Positions 8,392 to 16,594 of a stretch of 64,000 bases of DNA are shown one piece after another. The position numbers and the translations under genes were made by a program. Origin of the DNA: an uncultured Sphingomonadaceae bacterium. Lineage in GTDB: Bacteria; Pseudomonadota; Alphaproteobacteria; Sphingomonadales; Sphingomonadaceae. The stretch is from assembly GCA_947488625.1 (NCBI GenBank), contig CANKZR010000003.1, positions 1-64,000 on the forward strand, in the 5' to 3' direction. The notes under the pieces are model-generated. The model was not told the origin of the DNA and ran no database searches. It worked only from the letters and a program-made list of their open reading frames with translations. How positions within the stretch are numbered: the first letter of the stretch is position 1; each line of letters opens with the position of its first letter.

Positions 8392-10211
8392 CAAACCGGT
8401 CCCGGCTTGGCGTCGGGCTCGGCACCTTTTGCAATCTCGCTGACCCGGCTCCACAGCGTGCCCGCCGGATCGCCTGGAACGTAGCCGGGCTGACGCGGCT
8501 CGCCACGCCGGGTGATGTGATCGGCGGTGAGACCGATACGCGCGACCGGCAGGCCATCGGGGAGCAGCAGATAGCCCTGATGCGGGCTTAGCCGTAGCTC
8601 GCTTTCAAGCACGGCGGGACGGAATTGCCGCTGGGTCGCGATGGTAGTGCGCGGCACTTCGCTGCCAATCGAGAGCGTATCGGTGGCGACACGCAATTCC
8701 ACCTCGCACTGGCCGATTGTCTCGCTCGCCCATTTGCGGGTTTCCTGATCGACGGTTTGCAGAAACAGCTTGGTATTGCAGCATGCCAGCATGGCCTCGG
8801 CGATGTTGGCACCGTAGCGGTTGCGCATCTGCCCGAGCGCCTGAAAGGTGAGCACGATCGCAGCGCCAAACTTGCGGCCCTCTGGCAGGAGCCGGGCAAG
8901 ATTCTCGACGCGCGGCAGGTCGGCCAGCTCGTCGAGCACGAACCAGATGCGGCGGTCCGGCGATGGCGACAGACCCAGCACCGCACTCGCCGCACATTCG
9001 AGCCAGCACGCCATGAGCGGCTTGGACGCTTCGAAATAGTCTTCCTTGCGAGGAACGAAAATCCAGGGCCTCGCACCCTCACATTTGTCCAGGTTGGCAA
9101 TGAAGTCGCGGAAGGCGAAGCGGTCCTCTTCCTCATCTTCGACCTTGAGGAACTGGATCAGGTTAGCCGCCTTGGCGAGCATGAACAGAACGCTGCCGGT
9201 GGCACGGTCAGCGTCATTGGCAAAGGTGCGGGCGGACGACGTGTGCCCCAGCCATTCCTTCAACTGCTCCTTGTCCTTGACCTGCAAGGCTTCGAGCAAT
9301 GCTTCGAGGCTGCAGTTCTTTTCAGCCCAGAGCGAGCGGATCATGTTGGCGACAAGGATACGGCTGGTTTCCAGCCAGACATCGTCATCCTGGCTGCTGG
9401 TTTCCGATACCAGCTGGCGAGCTATCCGATCCGCGTCGGCGGGGTGCGATATCTCGTCGAAGGGCGTCCAGAAGGAGCAGCGCGCATCGAAGGGATTGAG
9501 GATGATGTCCCCGCGCGCGGGGTTGTAATAGTGCGCGATGAACTCGCCCGATGTGTCATAGACCAGCGCTGCTTCGCCGCGTCTCTCGATTCCGTCGAGC
9601 ATCTGGCGAAGGGCAGTGGTCTTGCCGCTGCCGGTGGTGCCGAGAAAAGCGAAATGACGGGTCTCGATCCGGCGCGGGATCGGCACCGGCCCGATGCGCA
9701 AGGCATTCGTGGCACAATACTGCGCGGTCTGCGAAGCGACGTCGTCTTCGCTCGCAAGGCGAGTCCCGCCAAGAACCCGGTCGGCCAGCGTATCCTTGCC
9801 CTGCGCGGACATGGTGCGCTGGATCAGCCAGACGGCCAGAAAGCCAATGACGAGTCCGAGGAACGCGCCTCCGCTCGATACTCTCACGGCTTTCCAGAGC
9901 GCGCCTTCAATGAACGGATCGCTGGCAAAGCCGGACGCGGACACGGTCCAGTACTTGCCTTCCATCGACACGTTCATCATCATGTCCTTGCCCGCCATTT
10001 CACCAAGCAGGGTGAGCAGTTTCGCGCCAAGGCACTGGCTCGCAACCTTGAGCTCTGCGGGGAGCATCTTGAACTGGGGTGCGATGATCGCCCCGGCCCC
10101 GGTCGAGGCCAGGATCAGCTTCGAAAAGAAGCCGAAGCGCTGCTGCCATTGCGCCATGCGCACGCGCCACAAGGCGTGTGCGCGGGTAACAAAATCTACT
10201 CCCGTGCTCAT
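8391..10211 (-). CDS. Type IV coupling protein (TrwB/TraD/VirD4 family)
   Basis: A 606-residue inner-membrane ATPase that would link the relaxosome to the type IV secretion channel. Two hydrophobic segments lie in the first 150 residues (around ASTGAGAIIAP and GGAFLGLVIGFLAVWLI). Walker A is GTTGSGKTTALRQ, preceded by FAFL, and Walker B is IWFVLDELADLP; the TraM-recognition region follows. The start overlaps the stop of the upstream small gene by four bases (ATGA), and its stop overlaps the relaxase ATG, so the three genes form one translationally coupled unit. No type IV secretion genes are visible in the window. Confidence 0.93.
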   Translation of the reverse strand: MSTGVDFVTRAHALWRVRMAQWQQRFGFFSKLILASTGAGAIIAPQFKMLPAELKVASQCLGAKLLTLLGEMAGKDMMMNVSMEGKYWTVSASGFASDPFIEGALWKAVRVSSGGAFLGLVIGFLAVWLIQRTMSAQGKDTLADRVLGGTRLASEDDVASQTAQYCATNALRIGPVPIPRRIETRHFAFLGTTGSGKTTALRQMLDGIERRGEAALVYDTSGEFIAHYYNPARGDIILNPFDARCSFWTPFDEISHPADADRIARQLVSETSSQDDDVWLETSRILVANMIRSLWAEKNCSLEALLEALQVKDKEQLKEWLGHTSSARTFANDADRATGSVLFMLAKAANLIQFLKVEDEEEDRFAFRDFIANLDKCEGARPWIFVPRKEDYFEASKPLMACWLECAASAVLGLSPSPDRRIWFVLDELADLPRVENLARLLPEGRKFGAAIVLTFQALGQMRNRYGANIAEAMLACCNTKLFLQTVDQETRKWASETIGQCEVELRVATDTLSIGSEVPRTTIATQRQFRPAVLESELRLSPHQGYLLLPDGLPVARIGLTADHITRRGEPRQPGYVPGDPAGTLWSRVSEIAKGAEPDAKPGPV

Positions 10212-10579
10212 GGCTCCATCTCCAGGGCAAGCGAGCGCTGGCGCTCGAACGCGGCCCGCGCTTCGGCTGCAATTGTCTCGTCGGATTTCTTCGTCCCCAG
10301 CGCTGCATGGCGAGCGTAAGCGTAGGCCGCACAGGCAGTGAACAGGGTGCGGTCAAGCACCCGTTCAGCCTCTGCCAGGCGCTCCGATATTGCCCCGATC
10401 TCGCGCGCCAGTTCGGCGAGATCGGTCTCCTTGTCGGTGCCGTGGAGCATGGCGAGAAAGCCTGCTTCCACGACCCGCCCCAGCATGGCGTAGTCGCTCA
10501 GGCCTCTGCGCCTGGCGAAGTCAGCCAGCACCCGATATTGCGACGGACTGAGGCGCACCGTCTGCGCCCGCGAGCTCAT
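10208..10579 (-). CDS. Small relaxosome accessory protein, TrwA/MobC-like
   Basis: A 123-residue protein whose N-terminus (RAQTVRLSPSQYRVLADFARRRG) looks like a ribbon-helix-helix or MobC-type DNA-binding segment, followed by a helical, probably coiled region. By size (TrwA is about 121 residues) and by place, immediately upstream of the coupling protein and relaxase, it fits the oriT-binding accessory protein of a Trw-type system. The ATGA overlap with the coupling-protein gene supports co-expression. The assignment is from gene order as much as from sequence. Confidence 0.7.
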   Translation of the reverse strand: MSSRAQTVRLSPSQYRVLADFARRRGLSDYAMLGRVVEAGFLAMLHGTDKETDLAELAREIGAISERLAEAERVLDRTLFTACAAYAYARHAALGTKKSDETIAAEARAAFERQRSLALEMEP

Positions 10580-10783
10580 CGGTCCGCTCCGGTGGCGATG
10601 CTATCCGCCATCGCGAAGAATGGCGGAATTGCGCGGGTTCTGGACAACGGACTTGAACGAGATGCTATACGCATCCCCTCAAACCCGCAGAAATCCTCGA
10701 TGCACGCGTGCGTGGGGTGTGTATGAAAATTCCGGGTCCGATACGAAGTATCGTGGCCCTTTCCTTCTCCCGTTTTTTTCCGG
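10580..10783. other. Candidate origin of transfer (oriT) region
   Basis: This 204-base stretch has no gene and lies directly upstream of the trwA-trwB-trwC-like operon, the position of oriT in R388-type systems. It contains a perfect 10-base palindrome GCACGCGTGC (10702-10711) and an inverted repeat CGATAC/GTATCG with a three-base loop (10739-10753). No nic site can be assigned without comparison with a known relaxase target. It must also carry the promoter of the operon. Confidence 0.4.
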
Positions 10784-11299
10784 TCATTTGGCATGGGCGT
10801 CTTGCTCCATGCTTGCCGTTGGAGGCGTCGCAGACAGGATCAGATTTTTGGCAACATGATCGTCGTAGTAGCGCTCGCGCGATGGGCGGCAGGGCAATTG
10901 GCGACCCGCCATATCCGGGCGTGTAAACCAGCGGTAAAGGACCAGATCGATCGCAGACCGTACCTCAACCGCGAGCAGGTTGGTCTCTGCAGGCGTGAGG
11001 TCCAGCCACCCGAATTCGGTGCGAAGCTGGCTGCCAAGCGGATACCCGGTCCCGTCTCTGCCCAAGTAGACGGGGCCTTCAACGGTGAGGCCGCAATCGT
11101 GGCCCTCAAACCGCTCGCGGACCGGGCGCTCGTACCAGAGCCAAGGGTGCAAGGTGAGCCGTCGGGCGCGCCCATCGGCGTTGTCTTCAACGAGCAATTC
11201 GACGAGCTGGGCCGCGCGCTCTTCTTCATCGCTCGGAAGGCGAGCAATCAGCCAGCCATGCTTCTGCAGGGCCGCGTTGATAAGGGAAAGGATGGACAT
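10784..11299 (-). CDS. Hypothetical island protein
   Basis: The 171-residue product is not recognised. It is soluble, with an acidic helical N-terminus (ALQKHGWLIARLPSDEEERAAQL) and a tryptophan-rich middle (HPWLWYERPVRERFEGHD). It lies between the alpA gene and the conjugation operon, all on the minus strand, and is the kind of conserved cargo or accessory protein found in such islands. Amino-acid composition is natural, and it is preferred to the overlapping plus-strand frame for that reason. No convincing ribosome site is seen, so the start is uncertain. Confidence 0.55.
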   Translation of the reverse strand: MSILSLINAALQKHGWLIARLPSDEEERAAQLVELLVEDNADGRARRLTLHPWLWYERPVRERFEGHDCGLTVEGPVYLGRDGTGYPLGSQLRTEFGWLDLTPAETNLLAVEVRSAIDLVLYRWFTRPDMAGRQLPCRPSRERYYDDHVAKNLILSATPPTASMEQDAHAK

Positions 11300-11341
11300 G
11301 GGGGAGATGCTTTCTGCGGGCCATTGCCCGCCTTGGGGGGG

Positions 11342-11533
11342 TCAATAGCTGCGCAGGGGGAGGGCCTCGATCCACTCCTCGATGTCAGTGGAACGCCAGC
11401 GGATACGTCCGCCGCCAATGTCTATGGGATGAGGAAAGGCACCCCGGCGAATGCGTCGCCAGATCGTTGTCCGGCTGCGAATGCCAGTCAGGCGCATGAC
11501 CTCATGGCAGGTGAGTAGTTCGATATTCGACAT
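11342..11533 (-). CDS. AlpA-family transcriptional regulator / excisionase-like
   Basis: A 63-residue MerR-like helix-turn-helix protein of the AlpA type: LLTCHEVMRLTGI, then SRTTIWRRIRRGAFPHP and the C-terminal wing GGGRIRWRSTDIEEWI. AlpA proteins regulate or direct excision of integrated elements and are typical of genomic islands. An unusually good ribosome site (AAGGAG, about seven bases before ATG) marks the start. No integrase is in the window; it would be expected elsewhere in the same island. Confidence 0.9.
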   Translation of the reverse strand: MSNIELLTCHEVMRLTGIRSRTTIWRRIRRGAFPHPIDIGGGRIRWRSTDIEEWIEALPLRSY

Positions 11534-11881
11534 GACAGACTCCTTCGTCTCAAGGTTCTGTCACCGTTGCCGCACTCCCCTGCGACGATGGGTTGCTTTC
11601 AGTTTGCCGTTACGGATCGTGCAATCAGATGTTCAACTCAGCGCCACCCTTGGCTTAGGTGACGCTGGCCAAGCTATGCGAATCGCAATGCTGTAGGAAA
11701 GAACAAAAAGAGAACCAATGCCGTTCCGCATTGGCGGGTGGACGATGTTGGATCGCTATGGACAGTCCGGGACTGAAAGAATTTTTCCCGCTGGTGTCCG
11801 CTCCGGGCCAATGCAGAACCGATTCTATGGTTCTGGTGCAGCGGGAGACCGGTTTTCACGCGAATCGCAGCTTGAACCGAT
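11534..11881. other. Intergenic region with two inverted repeats
   Basis: A 348-base region between the divergent alpA gene and a plus-strand hypothetical gene. It must hold both promoters. Two inverted repeats are visible: CCAATGC/GCATTGG (11715-11721 and 11728-11734) and CAGAACC/GGTTCTG (11814-11820 and 11829-11835). The second lies about 50 bases before the hypothetical gene and could be an operator. No small gene is convincing. Confidence 0.4.
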
Positions 11882-12463
11882 ATGACAAACAAACGCGCTT
11901 TCGCTTTGCACGTTGATGCGGACATGCAAAGAAAACGCGGAAATCTTTACACGTTAGCGGAATTGCCGATGCAGCAACTTGGGCCGGACAATGCCATCTG
12001 GGACGATGGCGAATGGATCAGCTGGGACGAGATCAACGAGCAAATCCAGTACAAGGAATGGCGGGCAAAATATCCCAATGCCGATCTGTCGCTGGTCTCG
12101 ATATTCGAGGACCTGATCTGCACCGCAGAGCAGTATCACATGCACACGGGCAAGCACCTGCAGGTGTATGGCGATATCGGAGAACTCTACGGGGCGATTA
12201 CGCACGGCATCAAGCTGCATCGCAACTACGCTCAAGGATCTGACGGACGGCTCGGCAATGACCTGGTCGAGGTCAAGACAATCACGCCTTTCAAGAGCAA
12301 TGACCGGGTTACGCTGAACCTCAGACGGAATTTCAGTATGGTGTTTCTGGTTAAGATAACGTCCGACTTCGAGGTGCGCGGGAAGCTCATTCCACGCAAA
12401 TCCTTGCCGCGTGTGAAGGGTGACAAACTGGTTCTTGAATGGGCTGATATCGGGACTGAGTGA
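11882..12463 (+). CDS. Hypothetical protein with PD-(D/E)XK nuclease-like core
   Basis: The family is not recognised. The 193-residue product contains a pattern typical of restriction-endonuclease-like folds: a helix with Glu101 in GELYGA, then GRLGNDLVEVKT with Asp127 and the E130-V-K132 pair, followed by a strand of hydrophobic residues (FSMVFLVKI). It could be a nuclease or a defence-associated hydrolase of the island. No clear ribosome site precedes the ATG; a second in-frame ATG lies at 11924. Confidence 0.55.
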   Translation: MTNKRAFALHVDADMQRKRGNLYTLAELPMQQLGPDNAIWDDGEWISWDEINEQIQYKEWRAKYPNADLSLVSIFEDLICTAEQYHMHTGKHLQVYGDIGELYGAITHGIKLHRNYAQGSDGRLGNDLVEVKTITPFKSNDRVTLNLRRNFSMVFLVKITSDFEVRGKLIPRKSLPRVKGDKLVLEWADIGTE

Positions 12464-12489
12464 ATCCCGAATTCAGCTGTCCTTGGCCT

Positions 12490-12753
12490 TCAAGGTGCCA
12501 GAGGCAACGGGTATCCGGCCATGTCCGCAAATTGACGTGCGACTGCCCTCACCTTGGCCTCATCGACATCCATTTCTGCGATGAAGGCCAACTGGACTGC
12601 CAGTGCAATCTCTGAGAAGAAAGCGAAAGCAGCGGCATTGTGTGCCTGCACGCTCGAAGGGTCTGCGATAAGCGCTGCGAGCTGATGAGCGGATTGCTCG
12701 GTCCGATAGGGACCGTTCACCGTTGCCAACACCTGTGCAGTTAGTTTGCTCAT
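12490..12753 (-). CDS. Small hypothetical protein divergent from the nucleotidyltransferase
   Basis: An 87-residue, alanine-rich helical protein starting MSKLTAQVLA. It is the credible 3' part of a longer minus-strand frame whose 5' part overlaps the nucleotidyltransferase gene antisense and is rejected. An alternative ATG lies 27 bases upstream. It is transcribed away from the nucleotidyltransferase gene with a shared 147-base spacer containing an inverted repeat, so the two might be co-regulated. Function unknown. Confidence 0.4.
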   Translation of the reverse strand: MSKLTAQVLATVNGPYRTEQSAHQLAALIADPSSVQAHNAAAFAFFSEIALAVQLAFIAEMDVDEAKVRAVARQFADMAGYPLPLAP

Positions 12754-12850
12754 CGCAGCTCTCACCGAAAGAGTTCCCATCAGGGAAGATGCATCCGGTT
12801 GGACCGTCAAGGCAAGGATGGGCTGCGGGGAATGTGATGCCAAAAGGGCA

Positions 12851-12892
12851 TTTATCCCGCGTTTATTGAAAATTGGATATTTGTGGGATAAA
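12851..12892. promoter_or_regulatory. Inverted repeat in the promoter spacer of the nucleotidyltransferase
   Basis: Perfect eight-base arms TTTATCCC (12851-12858) and GGGATAAA (12885-12892) are separated by 26 AT-rich bases and end eight bases before the nucleotidyltransferase ATG. The position suits an operator for autoregulation. It is not followed by a T run, so it is unlikely to be a terminator. Confidence 0.45.
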
Positions 12893-12900
12893 TCGCAGCG

Positions 12901-13881
12901 ATGGCTGTGATCCAACCATTCTCTGCCGAACAGGAACGCGCGCTCATCAACATGCGCCAGCGCTATGACGCGTGGATCGAGGCCGAGCGCGAACTCTATG
13001 CGATGCCATACGACCTGAGGCGCAAGAAGGTCGGCGAATACGAGTATCTCTATGAGATATTCGATCGCAGCGGGAACGGGAAAAGTCTCGGTGCCTGGGA
13101 CGACGAAAAGGAAGTCCAGTTTGAGGATTACAAGGCAGCAAAAGCTTCCTTGAAGGAGCGCCGCGACGGCGCACAGGATGCTCTTAATGAGAGCAGCCGG
13201 ATTGCTCGCGCACTGCGCTTGCCGATGCTGTCTGCGGACGCCGGCCCCATTCTCCGTGAGGCAGACAGACGGTCGCTTCTCGGTAGTCACCTGCTTGTCG
13301 TCGGCACCAACGCAATGGCAGCCTATGCCATCGAAGCTGCTGGCACGTTCCGCGATGTGCCCGATGAAACCGAAGACTTCGATCTCGCCTGGACGGCTGA
13401 CGAACCGGAAGACGGAACGCAGCTTTGGGACATGCTCAAGGCGGTCGATCCGACGTTTACGATCAACACCGAGCGGGAATTCCAAGCGCGCAATGCGAAG
13501 GCCTATGAAGTTGAATTGCTGGTCGCGCCATCGCGCGTTGCTACGCTTGCCGGGAAGGATCGGCCAAGACCCGTTCCGCTACCCGAACAGGAATGGCTCC
13601 TGCCGGGTCGACGGGTAGATCAGGTTGTCCCATGCCGCGATGGCAGCCCGGCGCGTATCGTCGCACCTGACCCCCGCTGGTTCGCGCTCCACAAACTTTG
13701 GTTGGGCGCTCAGGCCAAGCGGAACCCGCTTAAGCGGCGCAAGGACACGGTGCAGGGAGCAGCGCTACTGAACGCGGTTGCCGAGGCGATGCCTCACTAT
13801 TCGCTGGATCATGTGTTTGTGGAATGCCTGCCTGATGAGCTAGTGCCCTATTGGGAGGAGTGGGCGAAGGCGCGCGGATAA
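12901..13881 (+). CDS. Nucleotidyltransferase of the GSU2529 / NTP_transf_8 type
   Basis: A 326-residue protein with a charged, partly coiled N-terminal half (residues 1-110) and a minimal nucleotidyltransferase domain: VVGTNAMAAYA near 139-149, then the metal-binding DxD-like DFDLAW near 160-165. Basic residues and KRRKDTVQGA near the C-terminus resemble the substrate-side helix of this group. Related nucleotidyltransferases act in toxin-antitoxin and phage-defence systems, but the role of this family is not established. It is the last gene before the presumed island edge. Confidence 0.75.
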   Translation: MAVIQPFSAEQERALINMRQRYDAWIEAERELYAMPYDLRRKKVGEYEYLYEIFDRSGNGKSLGAWDDEKEVQFEDYKAAKASLKERRDGAQDALNESSRIARALRLPMLSADAGPILREADRRSLLGSHLLVVGTNAMAAYAIEAAGTFRDVPDETEDFDLAWTADEPEDGTQLWDMLKAVDPTFTINTEREFQARNAKAYEVELLVAPSRVATLAGKDRPRPVPLPEQEWLLPGRRVDQVVPCRDGSPARIVAPDPRWFALHKLWLGAQAKRNPLKRRKDTVQGAALLNAVAEAMPHYSLDHVFVECLPDELVPYWEEWAKARG

Positions 13882-14082
13882 CTGCTGAATTCAGTTACTC
13901 GGTTGGGGCAAAATGGCTGGTTTTTCCCGAAAATTTGCTGTAAAGAAGGAGCATTGAAATTATTGAGTTTTTTCGGGGATGGGACCCAAATCCTCTGGCA
14001 AAAATACATTCTGGGGGCACCGACGGGGGCCTCACTTAAGTAACCAAGGTCAAGATTCTCGCAGTTTTGCGACATTCTGAGA

Positions 14083-14109
14083 GCGGTTCGAGTCCTCTTC
14101 TGGGCACCA
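14083..14109 (+). other. Partial tRNA 3' end, probable attachment-site remnant
   Basis: The sequence has a T-arm with the invariant TTCGAGT loop, then the 3' half of an acceptor stem (TCTGGGC), a discriminator A and an encoded CCA (14107-14109). No anticodon or D arm precedes it, so it is not a functional tRNA gene. Such 3' fragments mark where an element integrated into a tRNA gene. The tRNA identity cannot be given; an intact gene would begin with an acceptor strand GCCCAGA. Confidence 0.6.
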
Positions 14110-14113
14110 GCAT

Positions 14114-14131
14114 TTCTCAAGGGTTTGAGAA
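14114..14131 (+). terminator. Hairpin just after the tRNA fragment
   Basis: Seven-base arms TTCTCAA and TTGAGAA enclose a GGGT loop. It stands directly behind the tRNA 3' end, where a tRNA terminator would be expected, but lacks a T run, so termination activity is uncertain. Confidence 0.3.
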
Positions 14132-14530
14132 GTCAATAATACCCTGACAACCCTGAAATTATGGCTGACTGCTACATTTGCACCGGCAGCGACTAGCGTG
14201 CGTGGCGACCTCCATTACCGCGGCGCGCTCTGACGTTTCCGTAAGATCGTGATCAGTGGGATTAGCACCCTTTCCCTCATGGTCGGTTAGACCGCGATCA
14301 GATAGGGTGGTCCTTACAGCGAAGGACTGCCAGCCGGCGAAGCGCAGGATGATCGCAAAGAAGATTTCCGCCTTTTTCTGGTGAAGATCACTCCGGTTCG
14401 CCGGGGTCGAACGACGCTATGATCCGCATCATGGCTACTTCTGCCTCGTGAATAACAAAAGATGGGTTTGGAACGGCTGGCGCCGGTCATTCCTTCATGC
14501 AGTGTTCCAAAGCATTGCGAAGGGAAACAG

Positions 14531-16594
14531 ATGCATATTTTGGCTATCGCTTTGGGGGGGTGTGTCCGAGGAGAACCACGTTACGGAATTACGGAGGATA
14601 CCGGCGGACATATAACCTATGTGCTGGGTGCCATGCGCGCTCTTGCGCAGCGCGATGATGTTTCCCGTGCCGAAATCGTTACACGCCTGTTCGAAGATGC
14701 CGAACTGGGCGGTGTGCACAATGAAAGTAGCGAACGGCTATCCGCAAAACTGTCGATTACGCGCATAGACAGTGGAAACCGCCGCTATCTTTCCAAGGAA
14801 GCACTCGCTGCTGACCTGCCAAATTTCACGCAAGCTCTGATTGCGCAATTGCGCGGCAGAGAACGCTTACCCGACGTGATTCACGCGCATTTCGCCGATG
14901 CGGCCGAGGTGGCCCGCGCCGTGCGCGATGCTCTTGGTATTCCTTTCATCTACACGGCCCATTCGCTTGCGATCGATAAGCGCGAGGCCGATCATAGCGC
15001 TTGCCTGGATCTGGAGAACCGGATCTCGCAGGAAAACCGTGCGATAGGCTCCGCCGACGCAGTTGTCGGGTCTTCGCGCGACGAATGCGAGCGGCAGCTT
15101 CTCCAGTATCCGGCGGCGGACGAGACGCGCATTCACTGCATCCGCCCCGGGATCGAACAGGTGTCGGCAGCGCCTGAGGATATCGTCGAGGCCGAGAAGC
15201 TGATTGCACCGTTCCTGCGCGATCCCCGCAAGGCCATCATTCTCGCCATAGCAAGGCCAGTGCGGAAGAAGAACCTGGTCACCCTGGTGGAGGCCTACGC
15301 GCGCAACCCACGATTGCAGGAACGTGCGAACCTGGTGATCCTTCCCGGATTGCGCCGGTCGATCGGTCGTGGAGAAGCGGAACAGGTGGCGGTCCTTCGT
15401 GAACTGGTCGATACGATCGACCGACACGATCTGCATGGCAAGGTGGCCTATCCGCGACAGCACGACCCGTCCCAGGTGCGCGGATTGTATGCCCTGGCAC
15501 GCAAGACGGGAGGTGTTTTCGTAAATCCCGCCCTCATCGAGCCGTTCGGACTGACTATCCTGGAAGCTGCTGCCAACGGCCTGCCCGTGGTTGCTACCTG
15601 CCGTGGAGGCCCGAAGGATATCGTGGGTGAAATCGAACATGGCATACTCGTCGAGCCGACGGACCATGTTGCGATTGGCGAGGCAATCGAGGCACTGCTG
15701 TCGAACCCGTCGGCATGGCAGATCGCTTCGCGCAATGCGCAGAAGAACATCGTTGGTCTAACCTGGAGCGCTTATGCCAGCAGCTTGCGAAAGGTTGCTG
15801 GCAGCGTGGTGCGCTCTGCCGTTGTCCGTCGGGGCTCGCATGCACCGCGCACTTTGCTGGTATGCGACATCGACAACACGTTGACGGGGTGTCGCAAGTC
15901 GGCTGATCGCCTGTCGCGCTACCTCGCAAAGCATGATGATATTGCCTTTGCAGTGGCGACGGGCCGATCCCTGGTCGAAGCGCGCCGCCTGGTGCGCGAT
16001 TGGGACCTGCCCGAACCGATGGCATGGATCACGTCGGTCGGCACCGAGATTCACTGGTCGCACGGTAGGCAGCTCAAGGCGGACCACAGCTATGCAGAGA
16101 GGATTGCGGATCGCTGGAATGGAGACGCGGTGAGAGTTGCGCTGCAATCCAGTGCTTTCCTGACTGCACAGGGTACGGTTGACCAACGTCGTTTCAAGGC
16201 AAGCTATTTCCTCGACGACCCGAGCAAGTTGCTTGCGGTTCGCCACGCCGTTTCTGCGACAAATGTAGCCGCGCGCATCGTGTTCAGCCATGAACGCTTG
16301 CTCGATATTCTCCCGGCCAAGGCAGGCAAGGCCGCGGCATTGTCGCATGTGGCCGAACAGCTTGGGCTGCCCATGGACCGCGTCATCGCGGCAGGAGACA
16401 GCGGGAATGACCTTGATATGCTGCAGGAATGTCCGAACGCTATCGTAGTCGCCAATTGCGAACCCGAACTTCGAACGTTGAGCACGCGCGGCCGGGCCTA
16501 TCAGGCGCGTAGCAATCACGCGGCTGGCGTGCTGGAGGGGCTTGAGGTCTATCTGGACAAGATGAACACATCGCCGATGGAGCAGGCCGCGTGA
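14531..16594 (+). CDS. Sucrose-phosphate-synthase-like glycosyltransferase fused to HAD phosphatase
   Basis: A 687-residue fusion. Residues 1-440 form a GT4 (GT-B) glycosyltransferase, with a glycine-rich acceptor loop ITEDTGGHITYV near the start and the nucleotide-sugar motif PALIEPFGLTILEAAANGLPVVAT in the second half. The last 240 residues are a HAD-IIB phosphatase with DIDNT (motif I) and GDSGNDLDML (motif IV) intact. The layout is that of two-domain sucrose-phosphate synthases that make and then dephosphorylate a sugar phosphate. The start at 14531 follows AAGGGA; an upstream ATG adds 23 unlikely residues. It heads an operon of three glycosyltransferase genes. The exact sugar product is unknown. 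Confidence 0.85.
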   Translation: MHILAIALGGCVRGEPRYGITEDTGGHITYVLGAMRALAQRDDVSRAEIVTRLFEDAELGGVHNESSERLSAKLSITRIDSGNRRYLSKEALAADLPNFTQALIAQLRGRERLPDVIHAHFADAAEVARAVRDALGIPFIYTAHSLAIDKREADHSACLDLENRISQENRAIGSADAVVGSSRDECERQLLQYPAADETRIHCIRPGIEQVSAAPEDIVEAEKLIAPFLRDPRKAIILAIARPVRKKNLVTLVEAYARNPRLQERANLVILPGLRRSIGRGEAEQVAVLRELVDTIDRHDLHGKVAYPRQHDPSQVRGLYALARKTGGVFVNPALIEPFGLTILEAAANGLPVVATCRGGPKDIVGEIEHGILVEPTDHVAIGEAIEALLSNPSAWQIASRNAQKNIVGLTWSAYASSLRKVAGSVVRSAVVRRGSHAPRTLLVCDIDNTLTGCRKSADRLSRYLAKHDDIAFAVATGRSLVEARRLVRDWDLPEPMAWITSVGTEIHWSHGRQLKADHSYAERIADRWNGDAVRVALQSSAFLTAQGTVDQRRFKASYFLDDPSKLLAVRHAVSATNVAARIVFSHERLLDILPAKAGKAAALSHVAEQLGLPMDRVIAAGDSGNDLDMLQECPNAIVVANCEPELRTLSTRGRAYQARSNHAAGVLEGLEVYLDKMNTSPMEQAA

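Larger units (their letters stand above)
13882..14530. other. Island boundary region without a gene
   Basis: About 650 bases without a convincing coding sequence. It contains a stem-loop TCGCA-GTTT-TGCGA (14059-14072), the tRNA-like 3' fragment at 14083-14109, and a hairpin with TTCTCAA/TTGAGAA arms (14114-14131). The stretch from 14132 to 14530 shows nothing recognisable except the leader of the glycosyltransferase gene. A 90-codon minus-strand frame across the tRNA piece is considered spurious. Confidence 0.5.

Noticed and set aside
8392-8454. 21-codon N-terminal extension of the relaxase
   Set aside because: It runs into the coupling-protein gene; ATG 8391 has the TGATG overlap and begins the relaxase fold directly.
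8625-10319. 564-codon plus-strand frame
   Set aside because: Antisense shadow of the coupling-protein gene, whose Walker motifs are unmistakable.
10793-11518. 241-codon plus-strand frame
   Set aside because: Antisense to the 171-residue hypothetical and alpA genes, with no recognisable motifs.
12754-13485. 5' part of a 331-codon minus-strand frame
   Set aside because: It lies antisense to the nucleotidyltransferase coding region, which has clear family motifs; only the 3' 87 codons were kept.
14059-14109. Complete tRNA gene
   Set aside because: Only the T-arm and 3' acceptor strand are present; no D arm, anticodon arm or 5' acceptor strand can be folded.
13848-14120. 90-codon minus-strand frame over the island edge
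   Set aside because: Crosses the tRNA-like fragment and the end of the nucleotidyltransferase gene; no ribosome site or family features.
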